Assembly: GCA_947259105.1 (NCBI GenBank)
Contig: CAMYKU010000032.1
Location: forward strand, 1-64,000
DNA: 64,000 bases
DNA from: an uncultured Alphaproteobacteria bacterium
GTDB lineage: Bacteria; Pseudomonadota; Alphaproteobacteria; UBA8366; JADFVY01
Direction: 5' to 3'
Shown here: positions 38,002 to 48,632 of the stretch, piece by piece
How positions within the stretch are numbered: position 1 is the stretch's first letter
Layout of the letters: every line of letters starts with the position of its first letter
The notes under the pieces: generated by a model
The model's database searches: none
Told to the model about the DNA's origin: nothing
The model's input: only the letters and a program-made list of their open reading frames with translations
Position numbers and translations under genes: made by a program

Positions 38002-38895
38002 TCAGCCGCGGATTTCCACGCCCGCCCAGTCCTCGATCACCCGGGCGATCGAGGTGAAGTCGGACTCAGGTCCGAATGTCGCGTTGGTGACGGCCATCAT
38101 CTCGCGCACCACCGCGCCGACGAGCATCGGCACGCCGAGTGCCTCCGCCTCGTCTACGCACAGGCGGACGTCCTTGTAGGCCAGGCCCGTGGCGAAACCG
38201 GCATCGAAGGTGCGGGTGAGGATCCGGCGCGGGAACTTGTCCTGGGTGGCGCTGTTGCGCCCGGTCCCGGCATTGAAGATATCGACCAGCACGTTGGGAT
38301 CGAGGCCGGCCTTGACGCCCATCGCCACCACTTCAGAGGTCAGCGCCAGCGCCGCCACCGACAGCATGTTGTTGCCCAGCTTGGCGACCTGGCCCATGCC
38401 CGGCCGCTCGCCGACGTAAAAGACCTTGCCGAACACCTCGAGGACCGGCTCGAGCATGGCCCGCTCCGCCTCGGGACAGGCCAGCATGACCGCGAGCGTA
38501 CCGGCCACGGCGCCGGCGACGCCGCCGCTTACCGGGGCGTCGGCCCAGACGATATCGCGCGCGGCCATCCGTTCCGCGATCAGGCCGGCGGCGCTCGGCC
38601 CGGTGGTCGAAAGGTCGACCGCGCAGCGGATCCGGGAGCCGTGGATCAAGCCCCCCTCCTCCAGCGCGACCGCCTCAACGATGGCGGGCATCGGCAGGCT
38701 GACGAACACCGTTTCCGTCTCCGAGGCGACCTCCCCGGCCGAGCCGGCGATGCGCGCCCCGCGACCGGCCAGCGGCGCGGTCGCCGCCGGATCGGTGTCG
38801 AACACGCAAAGGGAATGTCCCGCGTCCATGAGGCGCGACGACATCGGCCCTCCCATCTGGCCGACCCCGACGAACCCAAGTGTCTGTGCTGCCAT
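38002..38895 (-). CDS. NAD(P)-dependent oxidoreductase, 3-hydroxyisobutyrate dehydrogenase family
   Basis: TLGFVGVGQMGGPMSSRLMDAGHSLCVFDTD; DAPVSGGVAGAVAGTLAVML; KLGNNML. Confidence 0.9.
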   Translation of the reverse strand: MAAQTLGFVGVGQMGGPMSSRLMDAGHSLCVFDTDPAATAPLAGRGARIAGSAGEVASETETVFVSLPMPAIVEAVALEEGGLIHGSRIRCAVDLSTTGPSAAGLIAERMAARDIVWADAPVSGGVAGAVAGTLAVMLACPEAERAMLEPVLEVFGKVFYVGERPGMGQVAKLGNNMLSVAALALTSEVVAMGVKAGLDPNVLVDIFNAGTGRNSATQDKFPRRILTRTFDAGFATGLAYKDVRLCVDEAEALGVPMLVGAVVREMMAVTNATFGPESDFTSIARVIEDWAGVEIRG

Positions 38896-38949
38896 CGATC
38901 CTGCCTTCCTGTTCGGTCCATCCGCGTGAGCTCGCCCCCGCCGCGCGGC

Positions 38950-39732
38950 TCACGCGGGCGGCGCGTCGAGCCTCGCGACCCAGCCCTTGAGCGCCTCGTT
39001 CGGCGCCGGATACCGGTTCAGCACGTCGGGATCGTGGCCCGGTATCACATGGTCCGGCGAGTCCGCGAGGCGCCTGATCGTCGCGTAGCCCTCGAGCATG
39101 TCGCCGACATTGTAGACGATGGGAAACGGCCGCGCCTGTTCGATATTGGCATACAGGTGCGTGGCGTCGGACGCCAGCACGACCCAGCCGCGGCGGGTGC
39201 GCACCCGCACGACCTGAAGGCCGTTGGTGTGGCCGCCGACGAGATGGACGCTGACCCCGGGCGCGAGTTCGGCGGATCCGTCATGGAACGCGACCCGGCC
39301 CTCGAACAGGCGCCGCACCATCACCGCGACATCCTCGGGCTCGAAGGCATGCCGCAGGGCGTCGTGGCACATGCAGCGGCCGGTGCAGTACGCCATCTCG
39401 CGGTCCTGGATGTGGTACCGGGCCCGCGGGAACAGCGCGTGGTTGCCGGCGTGATCGTAGTGCATGTGGGTGACGATCACGTCCTCGACCTTCTCCGCCT
39501 CCAGCCCGATCGCCTTCAGCCCTTCCGATGGCGGCTGCAGCATCTCTCGCTGGCGCTGCTTGCCCATCGCGGGATCGAAGCCGGTGTCGACGACGAAGGT
39601 CCCGTGCTCGCCGACGATCGCCCAGACGAAATAATCGAGCGGCATCGGCCCGTCGTGCGGGTCGCCGCCGATGAAGTTGGCGCTCGCTTTGCGCTCGTGA
39701 TGTGCGTATCTGATCGCGTAGACTTCGCTCAT
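38950..39732 (-). CDS. Metallo-beta-lactamase-fold hydrolase, N-acyl homoserine lactonase-like family
   Basis: VIVTHMHYDHAGNHALFPRARYHIQDREMAYCTGR; VHLVGGHTNGLQVVRV. Confidence 0.82.
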   Translation of the reverse strand: MSEVYAIRYAHHERKASANFIGGDPHDGPMPLDYFVWAIVGEHGTFVVDTGFDPAMGKQRQREMLQPPSEGLKAIGLEAEKVEDVIVTHMHYDHAGNHALFPRARYHIQDREMAYCTGRCMCHDALRHAFEPEDVAVMVRRLFEGRVAFHDGSAELAPGVSVHLVGGHTNGLQVVRVRTRRGWVVLASDATHLYANIEQARPFPIVYNVGDMLEGYATIRRLADSPDHVIPGHDPDVLNRYPAPNEALKGWVARLDAPPA

Positions 39733-39761
39733 CGCGGCTTCCCCCCCTTGCAATCGTTACA

Positions 39762-40673
39762 TCACGCGTCGAAATCCAGGCCCCAGTCGCGGTAGCGCTC
39801 GGGGTCGTCGCCCCATTTTTCGCGCACCTTGACGAACAGGAACAGATGGACCGCGCAACCCAGCATCCCTTCCAGCTCCTCGCGCGCGGCGGCGCCGACC
39901 GATTTGATGCGCTGCCCGCCCTTGCCCAGGACGATCGCCTTCTGGCTGTCGCGCTGGACGTAGACGACCTGACCGATGCGCACGCTGCCGTCGGGCCGGT
40001 CCTCCCATTCCTCGGTCTCGACGGTCAGCGAATAGGGCAGTTCCTGGCGCAGCTGGAGGAACAGCTTCTCGCGGGTGATCTCGGCCGCCAGCAGCCGCTC
40101 CGGCATGTCGGAAAGCTGGTCCTCGGGATAGAGCCAGGGGCCTTCCGGCAGACGGGCGACGAGCGCCGTCATCAGATCGTCGACCCCGTCGCCCTTGCTC
40201 GCCGAGATCATGAAGGTGTCGGTGAAGACGCCGCTCGCATTGAGTTCGGCGCTCAGCGCCAGCAGCGAGTCCCGGCGCACCAGATCGATCTTGTTGAGCG
40301 CGAGGATCGCCTTGCGGCCGGCCTTTTCGAGCCCCTCGACGATGCGCCTTGCGTCACGGGAGGCGCCTTTTTCGGCATCGATCAGCAGCACCACGAGATC
40401 GGCATCCGCCGCTCCGGACCAGGCGGCGGCAACCATCGCGCGGTCGAGCCGCCGGCGCGGCTGGAAGATCCCGGGCGTGTCGATGAAGATGATCTGGGCG
40501 GCGCCGCGCAGCGCGATACCGAGGACCCGCGTGCGTGTCGTCTGCACCTTCGGCGTGACGATCGAGATCTTGGCGCCGACCAGCCGGTTGAGCAGCGTGG
40601 ACTTGCCGGCATTCGGGGCGCCGATCAGCGCGACGAAACCGCAGCGGCGCGGCGCGGTATCAGCCCGTGACAT
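39762..40673 (-). CDS. era: GTPase Era
   Basis: GFVALIGAPNAGKSTLLNRLVGAKISIVTPKVQTTRTRVLGI; C-terminal KH domain IVLGKGGQRIKSVG. Confidence 0.95.
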   Translation of the reverse strand: MSRADTAPRRCGFVALIGAPNAGKSTLLNRLVGAKISIVTPKVQTTRTRVLGIALRGAAQIIFIDTPGIFQPRRRLDRAMVAAAWSGAADADLVVLLIDAEKGASRDARRIVEGLEKAGRKAILALNKIDLVRRDSLLALSAELNASGVFTDTFMISASKGDGVDDLMTALVARLPEGPWLYPEDQLSDMPERLLAAEITREKLFLQLRQELPYSLTVETEEWEDRPDGSVRIGQVVYVQRDSQKAIVLGKGGQRIKSVGAAAREELEGMLGCAVHLFLFVKVREKWGDDPERYRDWGLDFDA

Positions 40674-41337
40674 CGGTGCCCTCGAGGCGTTCGAGCAGCC
40701 TTTCCGCGGCACTCTGCTCGGCGGCCCGCTTGGTCGGGCCCTCGCCCAGTTCCGGCGGGAAATCGCCGACCCCGACCTCGATTGTGAATTGCGGCGCATG
40801 GTCGGGCCCGCTGCGCGCAACCTGGCGGTAGGACGGCAGCGCGAAACCGCGGCCCTGCGCCCATTCCTGAAGGCTTGTCTTGGCGTCCTTGGGCGGCTCG
40901 GCGGTGCCTTCCATCAGCGCCGACCAGTGCTGCCCGATGAACGCGCGGGCGGCCTCCAGCCCGCCGTCACGATAGACCGCACCGATCAGGGATTCGCAGA
41001 CGTCGGCCAGAATCGCTGGGTTCTCGCGCCCGCCCGCCTCCTCCTCGCCGCGGCTGAGCCGGATCAGCGGGCCGACGCCAAGGTACGTTGCGACGTCGGC
41101 CAGGGTTTCCCGGCGCACCAGCGCAACCAGCCGCTTGGCCAGTGCGCCCTCGTCTTCCTGCGGGAACGCGTCGTAGAGCATGTCGGCGATCACCAGGCCC
41201 AGCACGCGGTCGCCCAGGAATTCCAGGCGCTCGTATGTCTGGTGTTCGCGCCCGACGGCGCTGCGGTGCGTCAGGGCGATCGGGGCCAGGGCCGGGTCGC
41301 CGAATTCATAACCGATGATGTCCGTCAGTTCATCCAT
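40660..41337 (-). CDS. rnc: Ribonuclease III
   Basis: YERLEFLGDRVLGLVIADMLYDAFPQEDEG; ADVCESLIGAVYRDGG; dsRNA-binding C-terminus. Confidence 0.95.
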   Translation of the reverse strand: MDELTDIIGYEFGDPALAPIALTHRSAVGREHQTYERLEFLGDRVLGLVIADMLYDAFPQEDEGALAKRLVALVRRETLADVATYLGVGPLIRLSRGEEEAGGRENPAILADVCESLIGAVYRDGGLEAARAFIGQHWSALMEGTAEPPKDAKTSLQEWAQGRGFALPSYRQVARSGPDHAPQFTIEVGVGDFPPELGEGPTKRAAEQSAAERLLERLEGTDVTG

Positions 41338-41358
41338 CGCGGCGACCGGTCCCGCCGG

Positions 41359-42144
41359 TCATTCGATGCCGTCGAATATCCGGTCGAAGCGGATAAAGAA
41401 ATTGTCGGGCTCCTGGTTCCAGTTCAAGGAAAAGAACAGGATCTCCGCCCGGCCGATGAAATTCTGCGCCGGTACCGACCCAATCTTGCGGCTGTCCGCC
41501 GAGTTGTCCCGGTTGTCGCCCATGGCGAAGTAATGCCCATCGGGCACGGTGATTTCACGGGTGTTGTCGCTGTCTGCGGCATCGCCCCTCGCTTCGATGA
41601 TCGGGTGCACCCTTCCGTTCGGCAGCGTCTCGAGGTACTGCGGCACCATGCGGCCGGGCGTGAGTTCGTAATCCTCGATCCGCTCCCGTTTGACCGGCTC
41701 GCCGTTGATGTGGAGGATTCCCTTGTTGACCTGGATGCGGTCGCCCGGCAGGCCGATGATCCGCTTGATATAGTCCTCCGAGAGGTTCTCGGGGTTGCGG
41801 AATACGGCAACGTCGCCCCGTTCGACGGGGCTTTCCCAGATCCGGCCATCGAACGGCGCCAGCCCGAAGGGGAAGGAATAGCGGCTGTATCCATAGCTGT
41901 ATTTCGAGACGAACAGATAGTCGCCGACCATCAGCGTCGGGTACATCGAGCCCGACGGGATATTGAAGGGCTGGAACGCGACGATGCGCACGACGAGCGC
42001 GATCAGAACCGCGTAGAAGACGGTCTGGACCGTCTCGTTCCACAGCCATCGGCGCAACGGGCCATGTTCCGCCGCCGCCGGCGCGCTGCCCGGTGCGGCG
42101 GCGGCAGGTTTGTTTGTTTCGGTCTCGCTGTTCTCTGTTGTCAT
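41359..42144 (-). CDS. lepB: Signal peptidase I (copy 1)
   Basis: IPSGSMYPTLMVGDYLFVSKYSYG; DYIKRIIGLPGDRIQV; HYFAMGDNRDNSADSR. Confidence 0.94.
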   Translation of the reverse strand: MTTENSETETNKPAAAAPGSAPAAAEHGPLRRWLWNETVQTVFYAVLIALVVRIVAFQPFNIPSGSMYPTLMVGDYLFVSKYSYGYSRYSFPFGLAPFDGRIWESPVERGDVAVFRNPENLSEDYIKRIIGLPGDRIQVNKGILHINGEPVKRERIEDYELTPGRMVPQYLETLPNGRVHPIIEARGDAADSDNTREITVPDGHYFAMGDNRDNSADSRKIGSVPAQNFIGRAEILFFSLNWNQEPDNFFIRFDRIFDGIE

Positions 42145-42246
42145 AAAATTCCGTGCATTTCTCGACCGTTTCGTGAGCGGCGGTGATAGGCGTTGCCGAC
42201 GGTCCCTGTCAAGGCGTTGACGGCACGGCCGGGGCGCCGCGGCCGG

Positions 42247-42999
42247 TTACTCGACGCCATGGAAGATCCGGTCGAACCGGATGTCGAACCCGTTCCGGGA
42301 AAAGAACAGGACCTCGGCACGGCCGATCAGATTCTCGGCGGGAACCGGTCCGATGACGCGGCTGTCCGCCGAGTTGTCCCGGTTGTCGCCCATGGCGAAG
42401 TAATGTCCCGGGGGAACGGTATATTCCCGTGTACGGTCGAATCCGGAGGTATCTCCCTGCGTCTCGATAATCCGGTGCACCCGTCCATTCGGGAGGGTTT
42501 CGAGGTACTGCGGGACCATGCGGCCCGGCGAGAGTTCGTAATCCTCGATCCGCTCCCGTTCGACCGGCGCGCCGTTGATGTGAAGGATCCCCTTGGCGAC
42601 CTGAATCCGGTCGCCCGGCAGGCCGACGATCCGCTTGATATAGTCCTCCGAAAGTTCGGTCGGGTTCCGGAATACCGCAACGTCGCCCCGTTCGACGGGG
42701 CTCTCCCAGACCCGGCCCTCGAACCGGACCAGCCCGAAGGGGAAGGAATGGCGGCTGTATCCGTAGCTGTATTTCGAGACGAACAGATAGTCGCCGACCA
42801 TCAGCGTCGGGTACATGGACGACGATGGAATACTGAATGGTTGGAACGCCACGAACCTTAAACCAATGACGGCCAAGCCGATCAGGGCGAGCAATAGGAT
42901 CGCGGCACGCCCCGGCCACCTGCGCCGTCCGCCGGCGGCCGCAAACGTGTCCGTCCGCGCCTGCGTGGAGTCCCGTACCGCCGCCTTTGCATCTTCCAT
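42247..42999 (-). CDS. lepB: Signal peptidase I (copy 2)
   Basis: IPSSSMYPTLMVGDYLFVSKYSYGYSRHSFPFGL; DYIKRIVGLPGDRIQV; HYFAMGDNRDNSADSR; paralog of 41359..42144. Confidence 0.92.
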   Translation of the reverse strand: MEDAKAAVRDSTQARTDTFAAAGGRRRWPGRAAILLLALIGLAVIGLRFVAFQPFSIPSSSMYPTLMVGDYLFVSKYSYGYSRHSFPFGLVRFEGRVWESPVERGDVAVFRNPTELSEDYIKRIVGLPGDRIQVAKGILHINGAPVERERIEDYELSPGRMVPQYLETLPNGRVHRIIETQGDTSGFDRTREYTVPPGHYFAMGDNRDNSADSRVIGPVPAENLIGRAEVLFFSRNGFDIRFDRIFHGVE

Positions 43000-43035
43000 C
43001 GAATGAGGTTCCCGGTTATTTCGAGTGCCGCTCCG

Positions 43036-43446
43036 TCAGGCGCCGGCACCATCGACGGCGGAAATAATGACGATCGCCTGGGCAAGCGGAAAATCGTCGG
43101 TGATGGTGAGGTCGATCTGCGCCGTCATGCCGGCGGGCGTCATCTCCCGAAGCCGCACCAGCGCACCACCGGTCAGCGCCATGGTCGGCTTTCCCGACGG
43201 CAGGTTCACGACGCCGAGATCGCGCCAGAACACGCCCCTGCGGAAACCGGTCCCCAGCGCCTTCGAACACGCCTCCTTCGCGGCGAAGCGCTTGGCGTAG
43301 CTCGCCGCCCGATTGGCCCGCCGGTCCGATTTCCGGCGCTCGATCTCGGTAAAAATGCGGTCCTCGAAGCGTGCCCCGAACCGCTCGAGCGTCGCCTCGA
43401 CCCGGCGAATATCGATGAGATCGTTGCCAATCCCCAGGATCATCAC
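43036..43446 (-). CDS. acpS: Holo-[acyl-carrier-protein] synthase
   Basis: [52 protein letters not shown]. Confidence 0.93.
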   Translation of the reverse strand: MMILGIGNDLIDIRRVEATLERFGARFEDRIFTEIERRKSDRRANRAASYAKRFAAKEACSKALGTGFRRGVFWRDLGVVNLPSGKPTMALTGGALVRLREMTPAGMTAQIDLTITDDFPLAQAIVIISAVDGAGA

Positions 43447-44198
43447 GCGCTCTGCTCGCCCTGGGCGTTGGCGCGGGCCTTGTCCATGAGTGCACGCATC
43501 CGTTTGATGGTGCTGTCGAGCCCGCCGAAGATCGCCTCACCGATCAGGAAATGGCCGATATTGAGCTCGACGACCTGCGGAATCGACGCGACCGGAACCA
43601 CGTTGTCGAAGGTCAGCCCGTGACCGGCATGGCATTCCAGCCCCAGCCCGTCGCAGTGTGCCGCGGCGGCGCGCAGCCGGCCGAGTTCCGCCTCGCGCGC
43701 CCGGCCCTTGAGATTGGCGTAACTGCCGGTGTGCAGTTCGACCACCGGGGCGCCCAGCCGCACCGCGGCGTCGAGCTGCGCCGGGTCGGGCTCGACGAAC
43801 AGCGACACGCGAATCCCGGCGTCTCCAAGGCGATCTGCAAAGGGTTTGAGCTTGTCGAATCCGCCGGCAACGTTCAGCCCGCCCTCGGTCGTCCGTTCCT
43901 CGCGCTTCTCGGGCACCAGGCAGGCGGCGTGGGGGTTGTGGCGCAGCGCGATCGCCAGCATCTCGTCGGTTGCCGCCATCTCGAAATTCAGCGGCAGGTC
44001 GATTTCGCCCGTCAGCCTGGTGATATCGTTATCGGTAATGTGGCGCCTGTCCTCGCGCAGATGCGCAGTGATCCCGTCTGCCCCGGCCCGCGCCGCAAGG
44101 CTGGCCGCGCGGACGGGATCCGGGTCCGGGCCGCCGCGCGCGTTGCGTATGGTCGCGACGTGGTCGATGTTGACGCCGAGCCGCAAAATCCGTTTCAT
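43443..44198 (-). CDS. pdxJ: Pyridoxine 5'-phosphate synthase
   Basis: [66 protein letters not shown]. Confidence 0.95.
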   Translation of the reverse strand: MKRILRLGVNIDHVATIRNARGGPDPDPVRAASLAARAGADGITAHLREDRRHITDNDITRLTGEIDLPLNFEMAATDEMLAIALRHNPHAACLVPEKREERTTEGGLNVAGGFDKLKPFADRLGDAGIRVSLFVEPDPAQLDAAVRLGAPVVELHTGSYANLKGRAREAELGRLRAAAAHCDGLGLECHAGHGLTFDNVVPVASIPQVVELNIGHFLIGEAIFGGLDSTIKRMRALMDKARANAQGEQSA

Positions 44199-44280
44199 CG
44201 ATCCTCTCCTTCCATTACGGCGGTTTTCCTGTCCTCCAGAGCCGATCCTTGAAACCACCCGCCTGGAAAGTCTCGGCCGG

Positions 44281-44988
44281 TCAGCCGCTGGACTCCCGGT
44301 TCACCGGCATGCTCTCGGCCAAGGGGGCATCTTCGCGTACCGGCAGCGTCGTGACCTCCGGGCTTTCGGCGTCGGCGAGAGCCTTGGCCTCGCGTGCCTT
44401 CTTCAACTTCCGCCGGCGGCGCGCGATGCGCCGGGCCTGATAGGCCGTCACAAGGGGTTTCAACATCAGGTAAGCGACCATCCAGACGACGATGAAGGTG
44501 GGCACGCTGCCAACCATCATGGGCCAGATGATCGTCCAGACATTCTCGAAATATGCCGAGTCCAGCTGGAACTTCACGACCGCCTTTCCCAGCACGCCGA
44601 ACAGGTCGGTAAAGATCCTCAGGAAGTCCGGCTGGCGTCCGTGCAGCGCGGAACCCGCCCCCATCTTGGTGCCCAGCGTATAGGTCCACCACCAGATGAA
44701 CGGAAACGTCCAGGGGTTTCCCACCCCGGTGCCGATCAGCCCGGCGATGACGTTGCCGCGCGATAACAGGGACATCAGCGCCGCCAGGATGAAATGCACG
44801 CCGAGGAACGGCGTGCAGGAAATCGCCGCGCCGGACGCGAAACCCGCGGCGATGCTGTGCGGCGTGCCGTGCAGCCGCCCGACCCGGTGCCACAGATACA
44901 TGACCACCCGGCCCCACCCCATGCGGGGCCAGATCAGGTTGCTGACCCGGTGGTGAACCGGCTGCTGGGCGCGGCGTCTGAACATCAT
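44281..44988 (-). CDS. DUF2062 domain-containing membrane protein
   Basis: [60 protein letters not shown]. Confidence 0.85.
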   Translation of the reverse strand: MMFRRRAQQPVHHRVSNLIWPRMGWGRVVMYLWHRVGRLHGTPHSIAAGFASGAAISCTPFLGVHFILAALMSLLSRGNVIAGLIGTGVGNPWTFPFIWWWTYTLGTKMGAGSALHGRQPDFLRIFTDLFGVLGKAVVKFQLDSAYFENVWTIIWPMMVGSVPTFIVVWMVAYLMLKPLVTAYQARRIARRRRKLKKAREAKALADAESPEVTTLPVREDAPLAESMPVNRESSG

Positions 44989-45053
44989 TGGCAGAATATA
45001 CCGTCGTGCACCGACTGACACGGTGGAATTTCGATACGGAATTGCGGCGGACG

Positions 45054-47189
45054 TCAGCCCCTGGCGCGATCGACCGTGTTTACGACCCGCGTCGCGCGAA
45101 GCGCCGCCATAATGTCCGTCAACTGCCTGAGGTCCGCAACCTCTATATCGATCAGCATTTCGAAAAAATCCACCGACCGATGAACGATCTTGAGGTTGGT
45201 GATGTTGCCGCTGTCACGCCCGATGACCGTGGATATCGTGCCCAGCGCGCCCGGTTCATTGTTCACGACGACATGAATCCGGCCGACATGCATGGCCTGT
45301 TCCGCATTCTCGACATCCCAGGAAACGTCGAGCCAGCGCTCCGGCATGTCGGCGAAGCCCTCCAGGGCGTCGCAATCGATGGTGTGTATGGTGACACCCT
45401 TGCCGGTGGTCACGATGCCGACGATTCGATCCCCCGGCAGCGCGTGGCAGCAACCCGCGAAATGAACCGCCATGCCCGCGATCAGGCCGCGAATCGGGAT
45501 GGCATGGCTTTTTTCGGTGCGCGCGCGGCGGGCGATCGGGACGACTTTCCGCGAGCGTGCCTTCTTGGCGCCCGGGAATACGGCCCAAAGGACTTCGCGC
45601 CCGGTATGCTGGCCCTCGCCCACCACGGCATAAAGATCCTCGACGTTGTGGCAGTCGAAGGTCTTGAGCACACCCTTGAGCGCCTTCTCGGTCAGCTCAT
45701 AGCCTTCCTGACGGAAGGTCTTGGCGACGATCTCGCGGCCGAGGCTGACATACTGCGAACGTTGCTGGCTGCGCACAAAACGGCGGATGCAGGCGCGCGC
45801 CTTGCCGGTGACGACGAAGCTCTCCCATGTCGGAGACGGCGTCTGCGCCCGCGACGTGATGATCTCGACCTGGTCGCCATTGCGCAGTTGCGAGCGGAGC
45901 GGGACGATCCGTCCGTTGATCTTCGCGCCGACGCACGTGTTGCCGACCTCCGAATGCACCGCGTAGGCGAAATCGACCGGGGTCGCACCGTGCGGCAAGG
46001 CGTACAGGTCGCCCTTGGGCGAAAAGCAGAACACCTGGTCGGAAAACATTTCGAGCTTGGTGTGCTCGAGGAATTCCTCGGGCTCGGAGGCGTGTTCGAG
46101 AATTTCCAGCAACTGCCGCAGCCAGCGGTACTGTGTGCCCTCGGTCTGCGGCTTGCCCTCCTTGTAGAGCCAGTGCGCCGCGACGCCCATTTCCGCGATC
46201 TCGTGCATTTCGCGGGTCCGGATCTGGATTTCGATCCGCTGGTTTTCGGGCCCGATCACGCCGGTATGGATCGAGCGGTAGCCGTTCGGCTTGGAAATCG
46301 ACACGTAGTCCTTGAAGCGGCCCGGCACCACGCGGTACGTGTTGTGAATCACACCCAGCGCGCGGTAACAGTCGTCGACCGATTCGACGATGATGCGGAA
46401 CGCCATGATGTCCGACAGCTGCTCGAACGCGACATCCTTGCGCTGCATCTTGCGCCAGATCGAATGCGGTGTTTTCTCGCGCCCCGAAACTTCCGCCGAA
46501 ATGTCCGCTTCCGCGAGTGTTTCGCGCAGTTCCGCGATAACGCGACCGATCACGTCGCCACCGCGCGACCGCAGGAAATCCAGGCGCTTGGCCACCGAAT
46601 CATGGGCGTCGGTGTTCAGCTCCTGGAACGCCAGGTTCTCCAGTTCGTCCTTCCAGTCACGGATGCCGATGCGCTCCGCCAGCGGGACGTAGATTTCCAT
46701 CGTTTCCCGGGCGACACGCTTGCGTTTTTCTTCGCTCTTGACGTGGTGGAGCGTCCGCATGTTGTGCAGCCGGTCCGCCAATTTGACCAGCAACACCCTG
46801 ATATCCTCCGACATCGCCAGCAGTAGCTTGCGGAAGTTCTCCGCCTGCCGCGCCTTGTCGGATTGCAATTCGATCTGGCTGAGCTTGGTGACGCCGTCGA
46901 CCAGCCGCGCGATCTCGTCGCCGAACAGCTCGTTGATGTCTTTGAGCGTCGCGACGGTGTCTTCGACCGTATCGTGCAGAAGGCCGGTGATGATCGACGC
47001 AGAGTCCAGCTTCATGCTGGCCAGGATGCCGGCGACTTCGACGGGGTGCGAGAAATACGGATCGCCAGATGCGCGCAGCTGCGAGCCGTGCACCTTCATC
47101 GAAAAGACATAGGCGCGGTTGAGGGTCTCCTCATCCGCGCCCGGATCGTAACTCTTTACCCGCTCGACCAGTTCATATTGCCGCATCAT
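45054..47189 (-). CDS. rsh: Bifunctional (p)ppGpp synthetase/hydrolase, RelA/SpoT homolog
   Basis: HD domain (GLLHDTVEDTVATL), synthetase (FRIIVESVDDCYRALGVIHNTYRVVPGRFKDYISxPKPNGYRSIHT-like), TGS and ACT domains. Confidence 0.95.
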   Translation of the reverse strand: MMRQYELVERVKSYDPGADEETLNRAYVFSMKVHGSQLRASGDPYFSHPVEVAGILASMKLDSASIITGLLHDTVEDTVATLKDINELFGDEIARLVDGVTKLSQIELQSDKARQAENFRKLLLAMSEDIRVLLVKLADRLHNMRTLHHVKSEEKRKRVARETMEIYVPLAERIGIRDWKDELENLAFQELNTDAHDSVAKRLDFLRSRGGDVIGRVIAELRETLAEADISAEVSGREKTPHSIWRKMQRKDVAFEQLSDIMAFRIIVESVDDCYRALGVIHNTYRVVPGRFKDYVSISKPNGYRSIHTGVIGPENQRIEIQIRTREMHEIAEMGVAAHWLYKEGKPQTEGTQYRWLRQLLEILEHASEPEEFLEHTKLEMFSDQVFCFSPKGDLYALPHGATPVDFAYAVHSEVGNTCVGAKINGRIVPLRSQLRNGDQVEIITSRAQTPSPTWESFVVTGKARACIRRFVRSQQRSQYVSLGREIVAKTFRQEGYELTEKALKGVLKTFDCHNVEDLYAVVGEGQHTGREVLWAVFPGAKKARSRKVVPIARRARTEKSHAIPIRGLIAGMAVHFAGCCHALPGDRIVGIVTTGKGVTIHTIDCDALEGFADMPERWLDVSWDVENAEQAMHVGRIHVVVNNEPGALGTISTVIGRDSGNITNLKIVHRSVDFFEMLIDIEVADLRQLTDIMAALRATRVVNTVDRARG

Positions 47190-47244
47190 TCGGCGCTATT
47201 CCCAAATTCGCGGCAATTTCAGTTGCGGTGAACGGGGCGTCGAC

Positions 47245-47655
47245 TCACTCCGTCGGCGCCGGTTCCAGCGTCTCGTTACCGCCCTCTTCCTCGCCGGCGC
47301 CGATTTCCTCGCTGTTCTGCTCGACCAGTTCGCCTTCCTTCAGATACTGGGCCGGGTCGGCCTCGTCGCCGGCCATGATCGCGCCGGCCATGAGCTCGAG
47401 GGTATCCTCTTCCTCGGGCTCGTCGACCTCGACGTGGCGCTGCAAGCTGCGGATCAGCGAATCCCTTGTCTCGACCAGGCCGATCGTTTCGTCCGCGATC
47501 TCCCGCAGCGCGACCACCGGGTTCTTGTCGTTGTCGCGATCGATGGTCAATGCCGCGCCGGCCGAAACGGCACGGCTGCGATGCGCCGCCAGCATCACGA
47601 GGTCAAAGCGGTTGGGTATTTTGAGGACGCAGTCCTCGACTGTTACACGCGCCAT
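47245..47655 (-). CDS. rpoZ: DNA-directed RNA polymerase subunit omega
   Basis: [58 protein letters not shown]; long acidic tail; next to rsh. Confidence 0.95.
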   Translation of the reverse strand: MARVTVEDCVLKIPNRFDLVMLAAHRSRAVSAGAALTIDRDNDKNPVVALREIADETIGLVETRDSLIRSLQRHVEVDEPEEEDTLELMAGAIMAGDEADPAQYLKEGELVEQNSEEIGAGEEEGGNETLEPAPTE

Positions 47656-47987
47656 CTGGTCCGGTTCCGTAAATTGCCTGAAAATCGGCTTGGAATATAG
47701 GGTCGCTACCGCGGCCTTGCAAGCGATTTGGCGGATACCGGGACGGCGGATCCGCTGGCCGGTTGCCTTCAAATTGACATATTTTTCCAGAATTCGGGTC
47801 GCAACCCTTGCCGGATGTCTCCGCAAAGGGTAAATATTTGGTATAGATGCAAATCGGTTTCGTATTACTGCTGTGCATCTTTGGGTGGCAGGCTGCCCTT
47901 CGACAGTACGGGTCAGGGTAATTGACGGATCCGGCTGTAGTAATCGGGCATCCTTGCTTTGAGAATTTTTTTTGGGATCTTAACGCC

Positions 47988-48596
47988 ATGCCTATGAATT
48001 TCTATCCCGGTGAACGGATCGCACTGTTCGTCGATGGCGCGAATCTGTATGCCGCCGCCAGGGCACTCGGATTCGACATCGATTACAAACGGTTGCTGGC
48101 CCTGTTCAAGAAGCAGGGCCGCCTGGTCCGGGCCTTCTACTACACAGCCCTTATCGACGATCAGGAGTATTCGCCTATTCGCCCGCTGGTCGACTGGCTC
48201 GACTACAACGGCTACACGATGGTCACCAAGCCGACCAAGGAGTTCACGGATGCGTCCGGGCGTCGGAAGATAAAGGGCAACATGGATATCGAGTTGGCCA
48301 CCGACGTGATGGAAATGGCGGAGCGCCTGGACCACGTGGTGCTGTTTTCCGGAGACGGTGATTTCCGGTGTCTGGTCGAGGCCACCCAGCGCAAGGGGGT
48401 TCGCGTCACGGTGGTCAGCACGGTCAAGTCCTCGCCGCCGATGGTGGCAGACGAACTGCGGCGGCAGGCCGACAATTTCATCGAGCTGCAGGATATCGCC
48501 GACGAGATCTCCAGGGCGCACGCGCCTCGTGAACCCGGCGAGCCAGTTGATCTGGCCGAGGACGAGGAAGAGCCAGCGTACGATCTCGCCACGTGA
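47988..48596 (+). CDS. NYN domain (LabA/DUF88-like) protein
   Basis: ERIALFVDGANLYAAARALGFDIDYKRLLALF; DHVVLFSGDGDFRCLVEATQRKGVRVTVVS. Confidence 0.88.
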   Translation: MPMNFYPGERIALFVDGANLYAAARALGFDIDYKRLLALFKKQGRLVRAFYYTALIDDQEYSPIRPLVDWLDYNGYTMVTKPTKEFTDASGRRKIKGNMDIELATDVMEMAERLDHVVLFSGDGDFRCLVEATQRKGVRVTVVSTVKSSPPMVADELRRQADNFIELQDIADEISRAHAPREPGEPVDLAEDEEEPAYDLAT

Positions 48597-48632
48597 CCCC
48601 GCAAGGGGCGGGCGTGGCGGCCACAGTATAGA

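Noticed and set aside
38950-39732. Quorum-quenching system based on the AHL lactonase-like gene
   Set aside because: No LuxI/LuxR genes nearby and the family includes many non-AHL lactonases
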